Shown piece after piece: positions 20,672 through 30,494 of a stretch of 64,000 nt of DNA; the stretch's first letter is position 1; each line of letters starts with the position of its first letter. The DNA is taken from contig CM056574.1 in assembly GCA_029721435.1 (NCBI GenBank), forward strand, positions 71,777,501 through 71,841,500. The letters run 5' to 3'. This DNA comes from Gymnothorax reevesii (lineage: Eukaryota; Chordata; Actinopteri; Anguilliformes; Muraenidae). Below the pieces are notes generated by a model, which was given only the letters and a program-made list of their open reading frames with translations, did not search any database and was not told where the DNA came from. The position numbers and the translations under genes were made by a program.

Positions 20672-22066
20672 ATGAGATCATTTTCTATCAGCTCCTGGAA
20701 TATTCAAGGATTGTATTCATCAACAATTGGAGTCAAAAGCAAAAATGCAGATTTTCTCAGAAATATAAATGAACATGATATCATTGTTCTGTTAGAAACA
20801 TGGTGCAGATCAGATGTAGAAACGCACTGTCCCTCAGGCTATCAGGAGATCATACTGCCCTCCTTCAAGCACAGCAACATCACACGCGGGAGAGACTCAG
20901 GTGGGGTCATCATATGGTTTAAAGAAGACCTCACAAACCTCATATCAGTGGAGAGGAAAGAAGCCACACACATTTGGCTACGGCTCAAAAAAGGCACAAT
21001 CAATAGCGACGCAGATCTCTTTTTCTGTGCAGTCTACACTCCACCCGCCGAGTCTCCCTACTTTAACGAAGACTTTTTTAATAATCTCCACACCGAGACC
21101 AGCCATTTCCAGGCCCAGGGGAATGTGCTGTTATGTGGAGACTTTAATGCCAGAACAGGCCTGGAGAGGGGGATATCATTGAGACCCAAGGAAACTGCCA
21201 CATCTCTAAAGCATTCCCTCACCTCACCCCACTAACATCGACCAGGAATAACCCTGATAATATTGTCAATAAACACGGGTAGGAGTTGGTGCATCTCTGT
21301 CGAGGCTTAGGCCTGTACATGCTTAATGGCAGGATACGTGGGGACTCATTAGGCCGGTTCACATATTGCTCAGCTCTTGGGTCCAGTGTTGTTGATTATG
21401 CTCTTACTGACATGGACCCTTCCTCCATCAGTGCGTTCACTGTTAGACCACAGTTACCATAATCAGACCACTGTCCAATCAATGTCTTCCTAAAAACATC
21501 TCAAAAATCAACAATTCAAGAGCCTAATAATCTAACTAAATTAAGCATGACTTATAAATGGACTGATAACAGTGTGTCTGATTTCATTTCTACTATCAGT
21601 TCAGCTGAAATAAATAACCTAATCACTGTGTTTCTGATGAAAAAAATCCAATCAAACCTAAGAGGTGTAAATCAGGCAGTCAAAGAAATCAATGATATTT
21701 ACCGCAAAGCTGCCATCAAGACAAACCTCACAAAAATTAAGAAATCAAAGCAGAAACCAAAAGATAATAAATGGTTTGACATGGAGTGCAAAATTATCAG
21801 AAAGGATCTTAGGCAATTATCCAACCACAAACATAATCAACCAGAAAATTCTGAATTAAGACATCAATATTGCAAAACATTCAAAAAATATAAACAAACA
21901 CTTCATCTGAAAATGAAACTACACCTTAATCAAACCCTGTTGGAAATCGAGGCTGCCATTGATACAAATCTGTTCTGGGAGAAATGGAAAAATCTAGACC
22001 CAAAACAAACTCCGGACATACCCATGAAAAATGGAAATATCTGGAAGGAATATTTTGAAAACCTAT
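20672..22066 (+). pseudogene. LINE C ORF2 N-terminus: endonuclease and start of RT
   Basis: The ATG at 20672 opens MRSFSISSWNIQGLYSS, the SWNIQGL block of apurinic-type endonucleases. VLLETWC (second block), GGVIIWFKEDL, LLCGDFNART and, in a shifted frame, SDHCPINVF (about 21460) complete the catalytic set. A frameshift near 21175 and stops near 21280 break it. A further in-frame stretch (21547-22066) is the lysine-rich linker and the RT approach (FENL), cut by the Gmr1-like LTR. The enzyme would nick target DNA for target-primed reverse transcription. Confidence 0.75.
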
Positions 22067-22139
22067 TGTAATGTGAATATAGGCCACTAGATGGCAGCAT
22101 CTACCTTTTTTTTGTTAAGCTCAGACTGGAGTCATGTTT

Positions 22140-22171
22140 AGACATGTCCTGGACATGTCTGGGGCAAGTCT
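22140..22171 (+). promoter_or_regulatory. Cluster of three p53-family half-sites in the LTR
   Basis: AGACATGTCC, one T, GGACATGTCT, one G, then GGGCAAGTCT. Each decamer matches RRRCWWGYYY at all ten positions. A fourth decamer directly upstream (AGTCATGTTT, 22130-22139) has one mismatch. The cluster lies about 50 bp upstream of the LTR TATA box. Binding is inferred from consensus only. Confidence 0.7.
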
Positions 22172-22222
22172 CAGAAAATTAAAAAAAAAGAGGTCTAAAT
22201 GTGGGTGGGGTCTGCAAAAGAG

Positions 22223-22230
22223 TATATAAG
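22223..22230 (+). promoter_or_regulatory. TATA box of 5' LTR, element 1
   Basis: TATATAAG, preceded by TCTGCAAAAGAG. It is identical in all four LTR copies of the window (27713-27720, and minus strand 55036-55029 and 60610-60603). Position within the LTR fits the U3/R promoter. Confidence 0.7.
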
Positions 22231-22529
22231 GAAAAGAATTGAGACAGTAGAGGGGTGGGAGAAATTGCAAGAAGATGACCAGACCTGCCATTCTGTTCAA
22301 GACCTGTGACGTTTCTTTTGTGGATTTCTTTGCCTGTGTTTGAGCATTTTCATTATCCAGGACATCACCAAGCCACCCCACAAAAAGGGACTGTAAATAT
22401 TTATTTTTTTTTCCTATTCAATCTTGGTCAGTTTAGTTAGTTGTTGTGTTTAATTAAATGTGTTTAAGTTTTTAAAACTGTGTCTGTCATCCCTTGCTGT
22501 TGCTGTTGTGTGTAAATGTAATAACAAAT

Positions 22530-22550
22530 TGGGGGCTCAAGGTCCGGGAT
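22530..22550 (+). promoter_or_regulatory. Primer binding site, tRNA-Pro-like but split by AAG
   Basis: TGGGGGCTC and GTCCGGGAT are the two halves of the 18-nt site complementary to the tRNA-Pro 3' end. Here AAG separates them. The same arrangement is present in element 2. It lies just inside the 5' LTR. Confidence 0.65.
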
Positions 22551-22647
22551 AGACCATTTTGTGAGTAATTTATTAAAAATCTAACATTTCAAATTGTAAA
22601 ATTGATTTTTTTTTTTTTAATTGAATACATATATATTGACAACAGCA

Positions 22648-23031
22648 ATGGATGATTTCTTGGCATCACCAACCGTAGGGGTTTTGAAGTCTTTTAAAAA
22701 GACAGAACTGCTAGAAATTTGCAGACATTTAGAGCTGACAGAGGTGAAACCAGCCATGCGAAAAGCAAGACTGGCTAGAGAGATAGTTGAATATTACATT
22801 GATGAAAATGTGTTTGCACCAGGAGATCTGGAACAGTTTCCAGTGGAAAATCCAAATATAGAAATGGAACTTAAATTAAAAATGATAGAGATTGAAAGGA
22901 AAGAAAAAGAAAAACAAAGGCAATTTGAGTTGGAAAAATTAGCAAGAGAAGAGAAAAAGAAAGGGGGGAAAAAGAGAAACAAAGAGAATTTGAGAGGGAA
23001 GAAAAAGAAAAACAAAGAGAATTTGAGTTAG
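22648..23031 (+). pseudogene. gag N-terminus of Gmr1-like element 1, frameshifted
   Basis: The start MDDFLASPTVGVLKSFKKTE is shared with element 2 and is preferred over in-frame codons further upstream. It is followed by a helical segment (ELLEICRHLELTEVKPAMRK) and a Glu/Lys/Arg-rich coiled coil. Frame is lost in the purine-rich KEKEKQRQFELEKLAREEK region, giving a short lysine tail and a stop at 23031. The remainder of gag-pol continues in another frame from 23094. In element 2 this joint is open, so the frameshift is a private defect of this copy. Confidence 0.8.
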
Positions 23032-23093
23032 AAAAATTTGCAAGACAGAGAGATTTTGAATTAGAGAAATTCGATCGAGAAGAAAGACTCCAA

Positions 23094-26000
23094 ATGGAGC
23101 AACTAAAAATAAAAATTCAAACTGAAAATAAATTTCGGGCTAGCCAGGAGGTAAAACTGGTGCCTCCATTTTTGGAAAAGGATGTTGACAACTATTTCCA
23201 GTGTTCTGAAAAGGTAGCAAAGAGTTGCCAGTGGCCAAAGGAATACTGGCCTCTGATGTTGCAAACTGTCCTCAAGGGTAAAGCTCAACAAGCCTATTCG
23301 GCTTTGTCTGCAGATGATTCCTCTGATTATGAGGTTGTCAAAAAGGTTATTTTGAGAGCTTATGAGTTGGTTCCAGAGGCTTACCGACAGAAATTCAGAG
23401 GTCTGAAGAAATCTGAAAATCAGACTAATGTTGAATTTGCTAATGAAAAGCAGGTTTGCTTTGAGCGCTGGTGTACTTCTATGGAGGTCAAGGATGATTT
23501 CAACTCACTAAAAGAGATGGTGTTAGTTGAAGAATTCAAGAACTGTGTTAAAGATGATGTTAAGACCTACCTTAATGAGAAGCAAGCACTGAATTTGCAA
23601 TCAGCTGCCAAATTTGCAGATGAATATGTTCTCACACATAAGTCCAAATTTCAGTCTAGCAGTAATAATAGATGGTCCCAATTTCAGAAAAAGGGTTTTG
23701 GTGATACCCAAGATTCCTCACCCAAAGACAAAGACAAATCTGGTGATGGTGCTCAGAAATCCAGTAACAGGTCTGATCAAAGTGTGAAAGCTGACAGTGA
23801 CAAAAGTGGTCTAGTTTGCAGTTATTGCAAGAAATCTGGTCATGTTACAACTAACTGTTGGTTCCTTAAAGCTAAGAAAGAAAAAGAAAAGGATACCAAA
23901 CCAAATGCCTTTGTGAAAACAAGGTTAGAAACCCCTGTAGTAGATGACCGATCTGCTAAATTGCCTGCTTCTTGTGGGGCTAAAAAGCCTGATACAGCTG
24001 ACTTTGTGAGGGAGGAATTTCTTCCATTTGGGTCAGAGGGATTTGTGGCTCTGAATGAGCATACTACTCCTGTCCCCATATATATCCTAAGGGATACCGG
24101 AGCTTCTCAGTCACTTTTGTTGATGGACTCCTTGGAGTTACGTGATGAGACCGCTTCAGGGGATTTCATACTTGTACAAGGTATTGAAGGGAGGACTGTA
24201 TCTGTACCCCTGCGCTCTATATTCTTGAAGTCAGATTTAGTTACAGGACAGGTAAAGGTGGGACTTATGTCAAGTCTACCTATAAAGGGTGTTTCTCTGT
24301 TGCTAGGCAATGACCTGGCTGGGGGCAAAGTAGTTCCCCCTGTACATCTTACTTCACAGCCGAGCAGTGAAGATGGGGATGAGGACCCATCTCTGTATCC
24401 TTCTTGCGCAGTGACTCGTGCTATGGCCAAGAAGGCTAAAGAAGAAGGTGATCTGGTGCCGTCCAGTACATTGAATAGTCAGCACTCAGGTGGTTCGCCT
24501 CATGACTCTGATTGGCCTACTATGGTTTCTCCGTTTGAGGACTTATCAGATACTTTTATCAGTTCTCTATTCAGCCAGCCGGATGGGTCTGGTGATTCTG
24601 ATGTGTCTGGAGACTTGTCTCTGTCCAGAAAGTGGTTGATTGAGGAGCAAACTAATGATCCTGAAATTTGTGTACTAAAGAGGAGAGCCCTTCCTGATAA
24701 AGAAATAGACGCAGTTCCAGTTGGGTATTATCTCAAGGATGGTGTGTTGATGCGGAAGTGGCGCCCTCCTGATATCCCTGCCAATGCAGATTGGGCAGTG
24801 GTCAGGCAAATTGTTGTTCCGAAGGTCTATAGGAATGAGATCTTAACAATGGCTCATAGTTTACCTTTAGGAGGTCATCTTGGTGTTAACAAGACTGTTG
24901 ATAAGATCATGATACACTTCTTTTGGCCTGGGCTTCGGAAAGACGTTTCCAACTTTTGCAAAACCTGTCACACTTGTCAGGTAGTTGGAAAACACCAGTT
25001 AGACCCACCTGTAGCTCCATTGCAGCCTATCCCAGCATTTGGGGAGCCATTCTCTAGGGTCATTGTTGATTGCGTTGGTCCATTACCCAAGACTAGATCT
25101 GGAAATCAGTACTTGTTGACAATCATGTGTGCATCTACCAGATTCCCCGAAGCCATACCTCTACGTAACATCAAGGCAACTGCAATCTCGAAGGCTTTGA
25201 TAAAGTTCTTCACGTTGTTTGGCCTTCCCAGGGAAATTCAGTCAGACCAGGGTAGCAATTTCACTTCAGGATTGTTTCAGCAGGTTGTGTATGAACTAGG
25301 TGCAAAGCAGATTCTTTCTAGTGCCTATCATCCAGAAAGTCAGGGTGCCTTAGAGTGGTTTCATTCCACTCTCAAGACAATGATGAGGACTTATTGTTAT
25401 GACCATGAGAAAGACTGGGATGAAGGTGTTCATTTGCTGTTGTTTGCAGCTAGAGAAGCAGTGCAGGAGTCTACTGGATTCAGTCCATTTGAGCTAGAGT
25501 TTGGTCATGAAGTGAGAGGACCTTTGCTATTATTGAGTGAACAATGGCAAGAGAAAGAGCCGCATATCAGTCTGTTAGACTATGTTAGCAAGTTCAGGGA
25601 AAGATTGCGTGCAGCTTGTGACCTTGCCAAAGAGAACTTGAAATCAAGTCAGGGAAAAATGAAAACTTGGTATGATCATAAGGCTAGAAGCCGTGAGTTT
25701 AAACCAGGAGAAAAGGTCCTTGTATTGTTTCCCTTGCAGTCCAATCCATTGCAGGCTAGATTTCATGGTCCTTATGAAATTCTGACAAAACTCAATGATC
25801 TCAATTACATTGTGAAGACTCCAGATAGGAGAAAACCAAAACAATTGTGTCATATTGACATGCTAAAGCCTTATCATGACAGAAATGCTAGGGTTGCAGC
25901 TGTCACTTCAGATTCTCCAATGGTCGAAACGTGTGAAGATGAGGGGGAGTTTCAAGATGATGAACCAAGAATTAAAGCTGAAGTTCTTTCATGTAAATTG

Positions 26001-27422
26001 TCAAACACTGAAGTGTTGCAAAATCTTGATGTAAAACTCCAGCACTTAGAACCCTCACAGAGAGATCAGTTTGAAAGGTTGATCAAGAAATATGAGGATT
26101 TGTTTCCTGATGTTCCAAAGAGAGTTACTATAGCCTCTCATGATGTAGATGTTGGTGATGCCAAACCAATAAAACAACATCCGTACCGGATGAATCCTGA
26201 AAAGAGAAAGATTGCTGAGAAAGAGGTTGAGTACATGTCAGAACATGATATTATCAGACCCTCCAACTCAGATTGGAGTTCACCCTGTGTGCTAGTTCCA
26301 AAACCTGATGGAAGTACTAGATTCTGTACAGATTATCGCAAAGTCAATGCTGTAACTAGAACTGATGTGTTTCCAATACCTAGGATTGATGATTGTATTG
26401 ATAGTGTAGGGCAAGCAAAGTTTCTGACCAAGATTGATTTATTGAAGGGTTATTGGTGTGTGCCTTTAACTGAGAGGGCCAAGAGCATCTCTGCTTTTGC
26501 CACACCATCTGGATTGTACCAGTATGAAGTCCTACCCTTTGGCATGAAAAATGCCCCAGCCACGTTCCAAAGGATGATACAGTCTACAATCGCCGGATTG
26601 CCACACAAGGGTGCGTACATCGATGACCTGATCACTTGGAGTGACTCCTGGGAAGAACATCTAAAAGATGTAGAGACGTTGTTCCAGCGCCTGACCCAGG
26701 CTAACCTGACTGTTAACCTGAGCAAGAGTGACTTTGGTTGTGCTACTGTCACCTATCTTGGCTACGTCATAGGCCAGGGTAAGGTGGCACCCATAAATGC
26801 TAAAGTCCAAGCCATCATGGACTTTCCAGTTCCTGACAACAAAAAAGCTTTGCGCCGCTTCCTTGGAATGATCGGGTACTACCGCAAGTTCTGCAAGAAC
26901 TTTGCTGAGATTGCTCTCAGTCTAACTAACCAACTGAAGAAAGGCGTAAAGTTCACCTGGGATGATGCATGCCAGAGAGCCTTCGATCACCTGAAGTCTC
27001 TGCTGTGTCACTTCCCCGTGCTCAAATCTCCTGACTTCAACAAACCGTTCTCCATCGCGGTCGATGCTAGCGACCAAGCTTGTGGATCTGTGCTCCTACA
27101 GAGAAATGACTCTGATGACATTGAGCATCCCGTGGCATACTTCTCCAGGAAGTTCAATCGCCACCAAAGGAACTATTCCACAATAGAGAAGGAACTGTTG
27201 GCTCTGGTCCTTTCTTTACAACACTTTGAGGTTTATGTTTGTACAGGACAAAAGCCAATGATTTTGTACACTGACCACAATCCGTTAATGTTTTTGAGTA
27301 AGATGAAAAACAAGAATCGGAGATTGTTGAATTGGAGTTTGATTTTACAGGAGTTTGACTTGGAAATTAAGCATGTGAAGGGTACAGACAATGTAATTGC
27401 TGATTGCTTATCCCGTGTTTGA
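23094..27422 (+). CDS. gag(part)-pol polyprotein of Gmr1-like element 1, 1442 codons open
   Basis: Single open frame. Domains by residue: gag capsid with a SCAN-like helical region (about 15-190, including LVEEFKNCVKDDVKTYLNEK); CCHC knuckle CSYCKKSGHVTTNC (about 241); aspartic protease DTGAS (D334); integrase with HHCC zinc finger (about 595-626) and D659, D718, E754 (DD35E); GPY/F module (GPYEIL, about 891); RT from about 1028 with YIDD (1175-1178); RNase H with D1324, E1365 and a terminal ADCLSRV. Integrase upstream of RT is the Gmr1-clade order. Arg in element 2's LERFHS is Trp here (LEWFHS), next to the catalytic Glu. All catalytic residues are present, but the gag frameshift upstream disconnects the frame from the natural start. 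Confidence 0.9.
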   Translation: MEQLKIKIQTENKFRASQEVKLVPPFLEKDVDNYFQCSEKVAKSCQWPKEYWPLMLQTVLKGKAQQAYSALSADDSSDYEVVKKVILRAYELVPEAYRQKFRGLKKSENQTNVEFANEKQVCFERWCTSMEVKDDFNSLKEMVLVEEFKNCVKDDVKTYLNEKQALNLQSAAKFADEYVLTHKSKFQSSSNNRWSQFQKKGFGDTQDSSPKDKDKSGDGAQKSSNRSDQSVKADSDKSGLVCSYCKKSGHVTTNCWFLKAKKEKEKDTKPNAFVKTRLETPVVDDRSAKLPASCGAKKPDTADFVREEFLPFGSEGFVALNEHTTPVPIYILRDTGASQSLLLMDSLELRDETASGDFILVQGIEGRTVSVPLRSIFLKSDLVTGQVKVGLMSSLPIKGVSLLLGNDLAGGKVVPPVHLTSQPSSEDGDEDPSLYPSCAVTRAMAKKAKEEGDLVPSSTLNSQHSGGSPHDSDWPTMVSPFEDLSDTFISSLFSQPDGSGDSDVSGDLSLSRKWLIEEQTNDPEICVLKRRALPDKEIDAVPVGYYLKDGVLMRKWRPPDIPANADWAVVRQIVVPKVYRNEILTMAHSLPLGGHLGVNKTVDKIMIHFFWPGLRKDVSNFCKTCHTCQVVGKHQLDPPVAPLQPIPAFGEPFSRVIVDCVGPLPKTRSGNQYLLTIMCASTRFPEAIPLRNIKATAISKALIKFFTLFGLPREIQSDQGSNFTSGLFQQVVYELGAKQILSSAYHPESQGALEWFHSTLKTMMRTYCYDHEKDWDEGVHLLLFAAREAVQESTGFSPFELEFGHEVRGPLLLLSEQWQEKEPHISLLDYVSKFRERLRAACDLAKENLKSSQGKMKTWYDHKARSREFKPGEKVLVLFPLQSNPLQARFHGPYEILTKLNDLNYIVKTPDRRKPKQLCHIDMLKPYHDRNARVAAVTSDSPMVETCEDEGEFQDDEPRIKAEVLSCKLSNTEVLQNLDVKLQHLEPSQRDQFERLIKKYEDLFPDVPKRVTIASHDVDVGDAKPIKQHPYRMNPEKRKIAEKEVEYMSEHDIIRPSNSDWSSPCVLVPKPDGSTRFCTDYRKVNAVTRTDVFPIPRIDDCIDSVGQAKFLTKIDLLKGYWCVPLTERAKSISAFATPSGLYQYEVLPFGMKNAPATFQRMIQSTIAGLPHKGAYIDDLITWSDSWEEHLKDVETLFQRLTQANLTVNLSKSDFGCATVTYLGYVIGQGKVAPINAKVQAIMDFPVPDNKKALRRFLGMIGYYRKFCKNFAEIALSLTNQLKKGVKFTWDDACQRAFDHLKSLLCHFPVLKSPDFNKPFSIAVDASDQACGSVLLQRNDSDDIEHPVAYFSRKFNRHQRNYSTIEKELLALVLSLQHFEVYVCTGQKPMILYTDHNPLMFLSKMKNKNRRLLNWSLILQEFDLEIKHVKGTDNVIADCLSRV

Positions 27423-27545
27423 ATGTGTATATATATATCATGTGTTTGAATATTGTATGATATGTATGTGTAGACAGGTGTTCACTTAACCATTTTGTAT
27501 TGAAAAGAAAAATTTTGCCTTAATGAGTCAAAATTTTTCCCTTTT

Positions 27546-27555
27546 GGAATGGAGG
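27546..27555 (+). other. Polypurine tract of element 1
   Basis: GGAATGGAGG lies directly before the 3' LTR TGTAATG. The same tract is found in element 2 at the corresponding place. It would prime plus-strand DNA synthesis. Confidence 0.7.
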
Positions 27556-28031
27556 TGTAATGTGAATATAGGCCACTAGATGGCAGTATTTACCTTTTTT
27601 TGTTAAGCTCAGACTGGAGTCATGTTAAGACATGTCCTGGACATGTCTGGGGCAAGTCTCAGAAAATTAAAAAAAAAAAGAGGTCTAAATGTGGGTGGGG
27701 TCTGCAAAAGAGTATATAAGGAAAAGAATTGAGACAGTAGAGGGGTGGGAGAAATTGCAAGAAGATGACCAGACCTGCCATTCTGTTCAAGACCTGTGAC
27801 GTTTCTTTTGTGGATTTCTTTGCCTGTGTTTGAGCATTTTCATTATCCAGGACATCACCAAGCCACCCCACAAAAAGGGACTGTAAATATTTTTTTTTTT
27901 TCCTATTCAATCTTGGTCAGTTTAGTTAGTTGTTGTGTTTAATTAAATGTGTTTAAGTTTTTAAACCTGTGTCTGTCATCACTTGCTGTTGCTGTTGTGT
28001 GTAAATGTAATAACAAATTGGGGCCATAACA
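27556..28031 (+). repeat. 3' LTR of Gmr1-like element 1
   Basis: Complete LTR from TGTAATG to CCATAACA. It differs from the 5' LTR by scattered substitutions (for example GTTAAGAC against GTTTAGAC), short indels in T and A runs, and the intact 3' end. TATATAAG lies at 27713. Confidence 0.9.
27628..27659 (+). promoter_or_regulatory. p53-family half-site cluster, 3' LTR of element 1
   Basis: AGACATGTCC, GGACATGTCT and GGGCAAGTCT with one-base spacers, unchanged from the 5' LTR. The upstream decamer has an extra mismatch here. Confidence 0.7.
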
Positions 28032-28111
28032 CTATATACAGATATTCCAAATCTCTCAGAAGGGCAGAAAAACACCCAAAGCAAATTAGAACCATTAGAA
28101 TTAACAAAAGA

Positions 28112-28886
28112 AGTTCAATGCAATAGAAGTCTATGAGAAAATGATCCTACTTTCCTACCTGATTTTTAATTTAAATCATGATTTTTCACATCATTTTATG
28201 TTAGCTATAACAACTTTCAGGTCTCCTTCGATATATCATGACATTCATTTTCGTGAATTATGGTCCCATATAAACTAGAATAAAGTATAAAGCCAGAATA
28301 TGCTTCTGGGGCGTCGCTATCCTCTGGTCCTCGTCCGATACGGTCAGATCCAGAGCCACGTTCCTCCCTGCATCTTCGATTCACTTCTTCATCTTCGAAC
28401 CAGTGGGTGACATCACGGTAGCTTCATCCATCTTTTTATACAGTCCATTATGCAGTAACATTTACAATATCCTAAGGATACAGTGAATAGTGTACACTTT
28501 GTTTAAATCTTTACTTTGATCTTTGGCACTTGTTCAGTTACTAAGCCTCGTTCACCCATAGTTTAGTGAAATGTTTTGCACTTTATAAGTTATGCAAATA
28601 AATCTGCTCAAGAGGGACAAAAAGAATATTGATGCTGCTTATTTTAAAACCACAATGTTTCGCAGTGTTTTGGTATTGCAAATAATTTCATAATTATGTC
28701 ATAATAATTACCATAGTTATGTTCATTATTACATAAATTTGCTTTATAACTGGTAATTTTAGGTTTTTTTTTAATGCCCGCGGAAAATCAACTTTCAAGC
28801 CGCGGAATCAAGAATTGCTCTCCGCAGAATCAGGAATGTTCTCAGCGGAATCAACACTTTTTCTCTGCAGATTCCTGGGGGGACTA
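28112..28886 (+). mobile_element. Right-hand fragment of the TAGTCCCCCC element in LINE C
   Basis: From GAAGTTCAATGCAATAGAAG to CCTGGGGGGACTA it follows the right two-thirds of the full element at 32976-34724. The left terminal repeat is absent. The LINE C sequence expected between the RT finger and the catalytic YADD is absent too. A deletion after insertion probably removed both. LINE coding resumes immediately with LLYADDLVLLS. Confidence 0.7.
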
Positions 28887-30153
28887 GTCAAATGTCTTCT
28901 CTATGCAGATGACCTGGTGCTGCTGTCAGCCACAGAACAGGGATTACAGCAGCATCTGGATCTACTGGAGAAATACTGCCAGAACTGGGCCCTGACAGTA
29001 AATTTGGCAAAAACCAAGATAGTCATCTTCCAGAAAAAGGCCAGATGTCAGGAAACCAGACATTATTTCACTCTAGGAAACACCGCCTTAGAGCATTCTA
29101 TATATTATGACTACTTAGGACTTCGAATAAGTGCCTCTGGGAACTTTGATTCAGCAGTGAATGCACTAAAAGAAAAGGCTCGTAGAGCATTTTTTGCAAT
29201 TAAAAAGCAATTCCAAGGAATCACTATCCCAATTCAAATTTGTTGCAAAATCTTTGATAGTGTAATCCTGCCCATTGCGCTGTATGGATGTGAGGTATGG
29301 GGTCCACTCAGTAATCTTTCTTGAGTTCTGTAAGTGGGACAAACAACCAACAGAGACTCTACATGCAGAATTCTGTCGAAACATTTTAATGATCCATAGA
29401 AAAACCCCAACGAATGCAAGTAGAGCAGAATTAGGCCGATTCCCACTAATTATCCCAGTCCAAAAAAGATCACTGAAATTCTGGCTACACCTCCAGTCAA
29501 GTCCACAGAACTCCCTCCAGTTTGAGGCTCTCAAAACCCAAGAGCTCAGCCCTAACACCAGTCCCCTATGTCGGCTGGTCCTGAAATTAACCAACCAAAG
29601 TTCCATTGGCCAACTAACAAATCAATTTCAGACCAGCAATGCTTTCCAATCTCAAATTAGAGTGAATCAAATTATGAAACTCATCAAACTCTCTTCTCTG
29701 GACCATTGGGACACTGAAACAAAATCTCAGCACAAACTTGAATGCTATCGGGCCCTAAAACGAGAATATAAACTGTCAGAATATCTCTTCACCGTCAGAG
29801 ATATAAAGCAGAGACAGATCCTGACCAAGTACAGGCTCAGTGACCACAGTCTGGCCATAGAAACAGGCAGACATAAGAAATAATGGAAACCCAGAATGGG
29901 GAGAATATGTGGTCACTGTATGACAGGTGAGGTTGAGACAGAGATGCACTTCCTCCTTCAGTGTGAAAAATACGAGGACATTAGACACAAATACTTTGAA
30001 AAATTCCACTCCCAAATTCAAAACTTCCAAAAATTACCCAACAATATAAAAATTGCTACAGTGCTTGGAGAAGGAGAGACAGCAGCAATCGCTGCGCAAT
30101 ATGTGGCAGCTTGTCACAGCCTGAGGGACAGGGCGACCATCAGCACACCCTAA
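28887..30153 (+). pseudogene. LINE C RT catalytic region and C-terminus
   Basis: Reading begins at CLLYADDLVLLS, the catalytic box, followed by NLAKTKIVIFQKK and YDYLGLRISASGNF (thumb region). After a frameshift near 29320 comes TLHAEFCRNILMIHRKTPTN. A stop at 29881 is followed in the same frame by RICGHCMTGEVETEMHFLLQ and a Cys, a CX2CX9HX4C zinc knuckle typical of the C-terminus of I-like and related LINEs. The stop at 30151 ends the ORF. The RT fingers and palm upstream of YADD are missing. Confidence 0.75.
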
Positions 30154-30494
30154 AATACTGCACCCGCACAAAATCTGTTTTTTTTTTTTTCATTTATTTA
30201 TTTATTTTATTTATTTTTTTTTTGCATTTCTTCTTTAAATATTATAATATTATACTTTTATTTTCCCAGTTATTTTTCCCCTTCATCTCATTTATTAATC
30301 TCTTCTTTAATATGTCATATTTGCAGTGCATTTCTTTATACTTTATATATACACACTGCATATGTGTTGTATGTGTGTGTGTGTATATGTATGTATATGT
30401 GTATGTATATATCTTTCTCTGTTCAAAAAAAAAAAAAGTTCATGCTTTGGCAATATGTATGTCATGCCAATAAAGCTCACTTGAATTGAATTGA

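Larger units (their letters stand above)
22067..22534 (+). repeat. 5' LTR of Gmr1-like element 1
   Basis: It holds the p53-like half-site cluster, TATATAAG and AT-rich downstream sequence. Compared with the 3' LTR and both LTRs of element 2, the terminal CCATAACA plus the following AATTGGGG are missing. The sequence passes straight from AACAAATTGGGG into the primer site. A deletion between the two AACAAATTGGGG direct repeats explains this. Confidence 0.85.
22067..28031 (+). mobile_element. Gmr1-like Ty3/gypsy LTR retrotransposon, element 1
   Basis: It is bounded by 476-bp-class LTRs beginning TGTAATGTGAATATAGG and ending GGGGCCATAACA. A 4-bp CTAT duplication flanks it (22063-22066, 28032-28035). 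Internal order is gag, CCHC knuckle, protease, integrase, reverse transcriptase, RNase H. Integrase upstream of RT marks the Gmr1 clade first described from cod. Purine tract GGAATGGAGG precedes the 3' LTR. The coding region carries a frameshift in gag, and the 5' LTR has lost its last bases. It sits inside the ORF2 of LINE C. Confidence 0.93.
19456..30494 (+). mobile_element. I/Nimb-like LINE (LINE C), interrupted by Gmr1-like element 1
   Basis: It has ORF1 remnants (19576-20354), an endonuclease (20672-21490), the RT start (to 22066), the RT catalytic region (28887 on) and a C-terminal zinc knuckle. The end is the tail AATAAAGCTCACTTGAATTGAATTGAG. It lies inside the GAGA-rich satellite of macro-repeat R1, whose pieces flank it on both sides. 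Insertions are Gmr1-like element 1 (22067-28031) and a fragment of the TAGTCCCCCC element (28112-28886). The middle of the RT is missing. The clade is inferred from the protein style and the TTGAATTGAATTGA tail. Confidence 0.7.

Noticed and set aside
22530..22550. tRNA gene suggested by the tRNA-Pro-like sequence
   Set aside because: Only the 3'-end complement is present next to an LTR; there is no cloverleaf, so it is a primer site.
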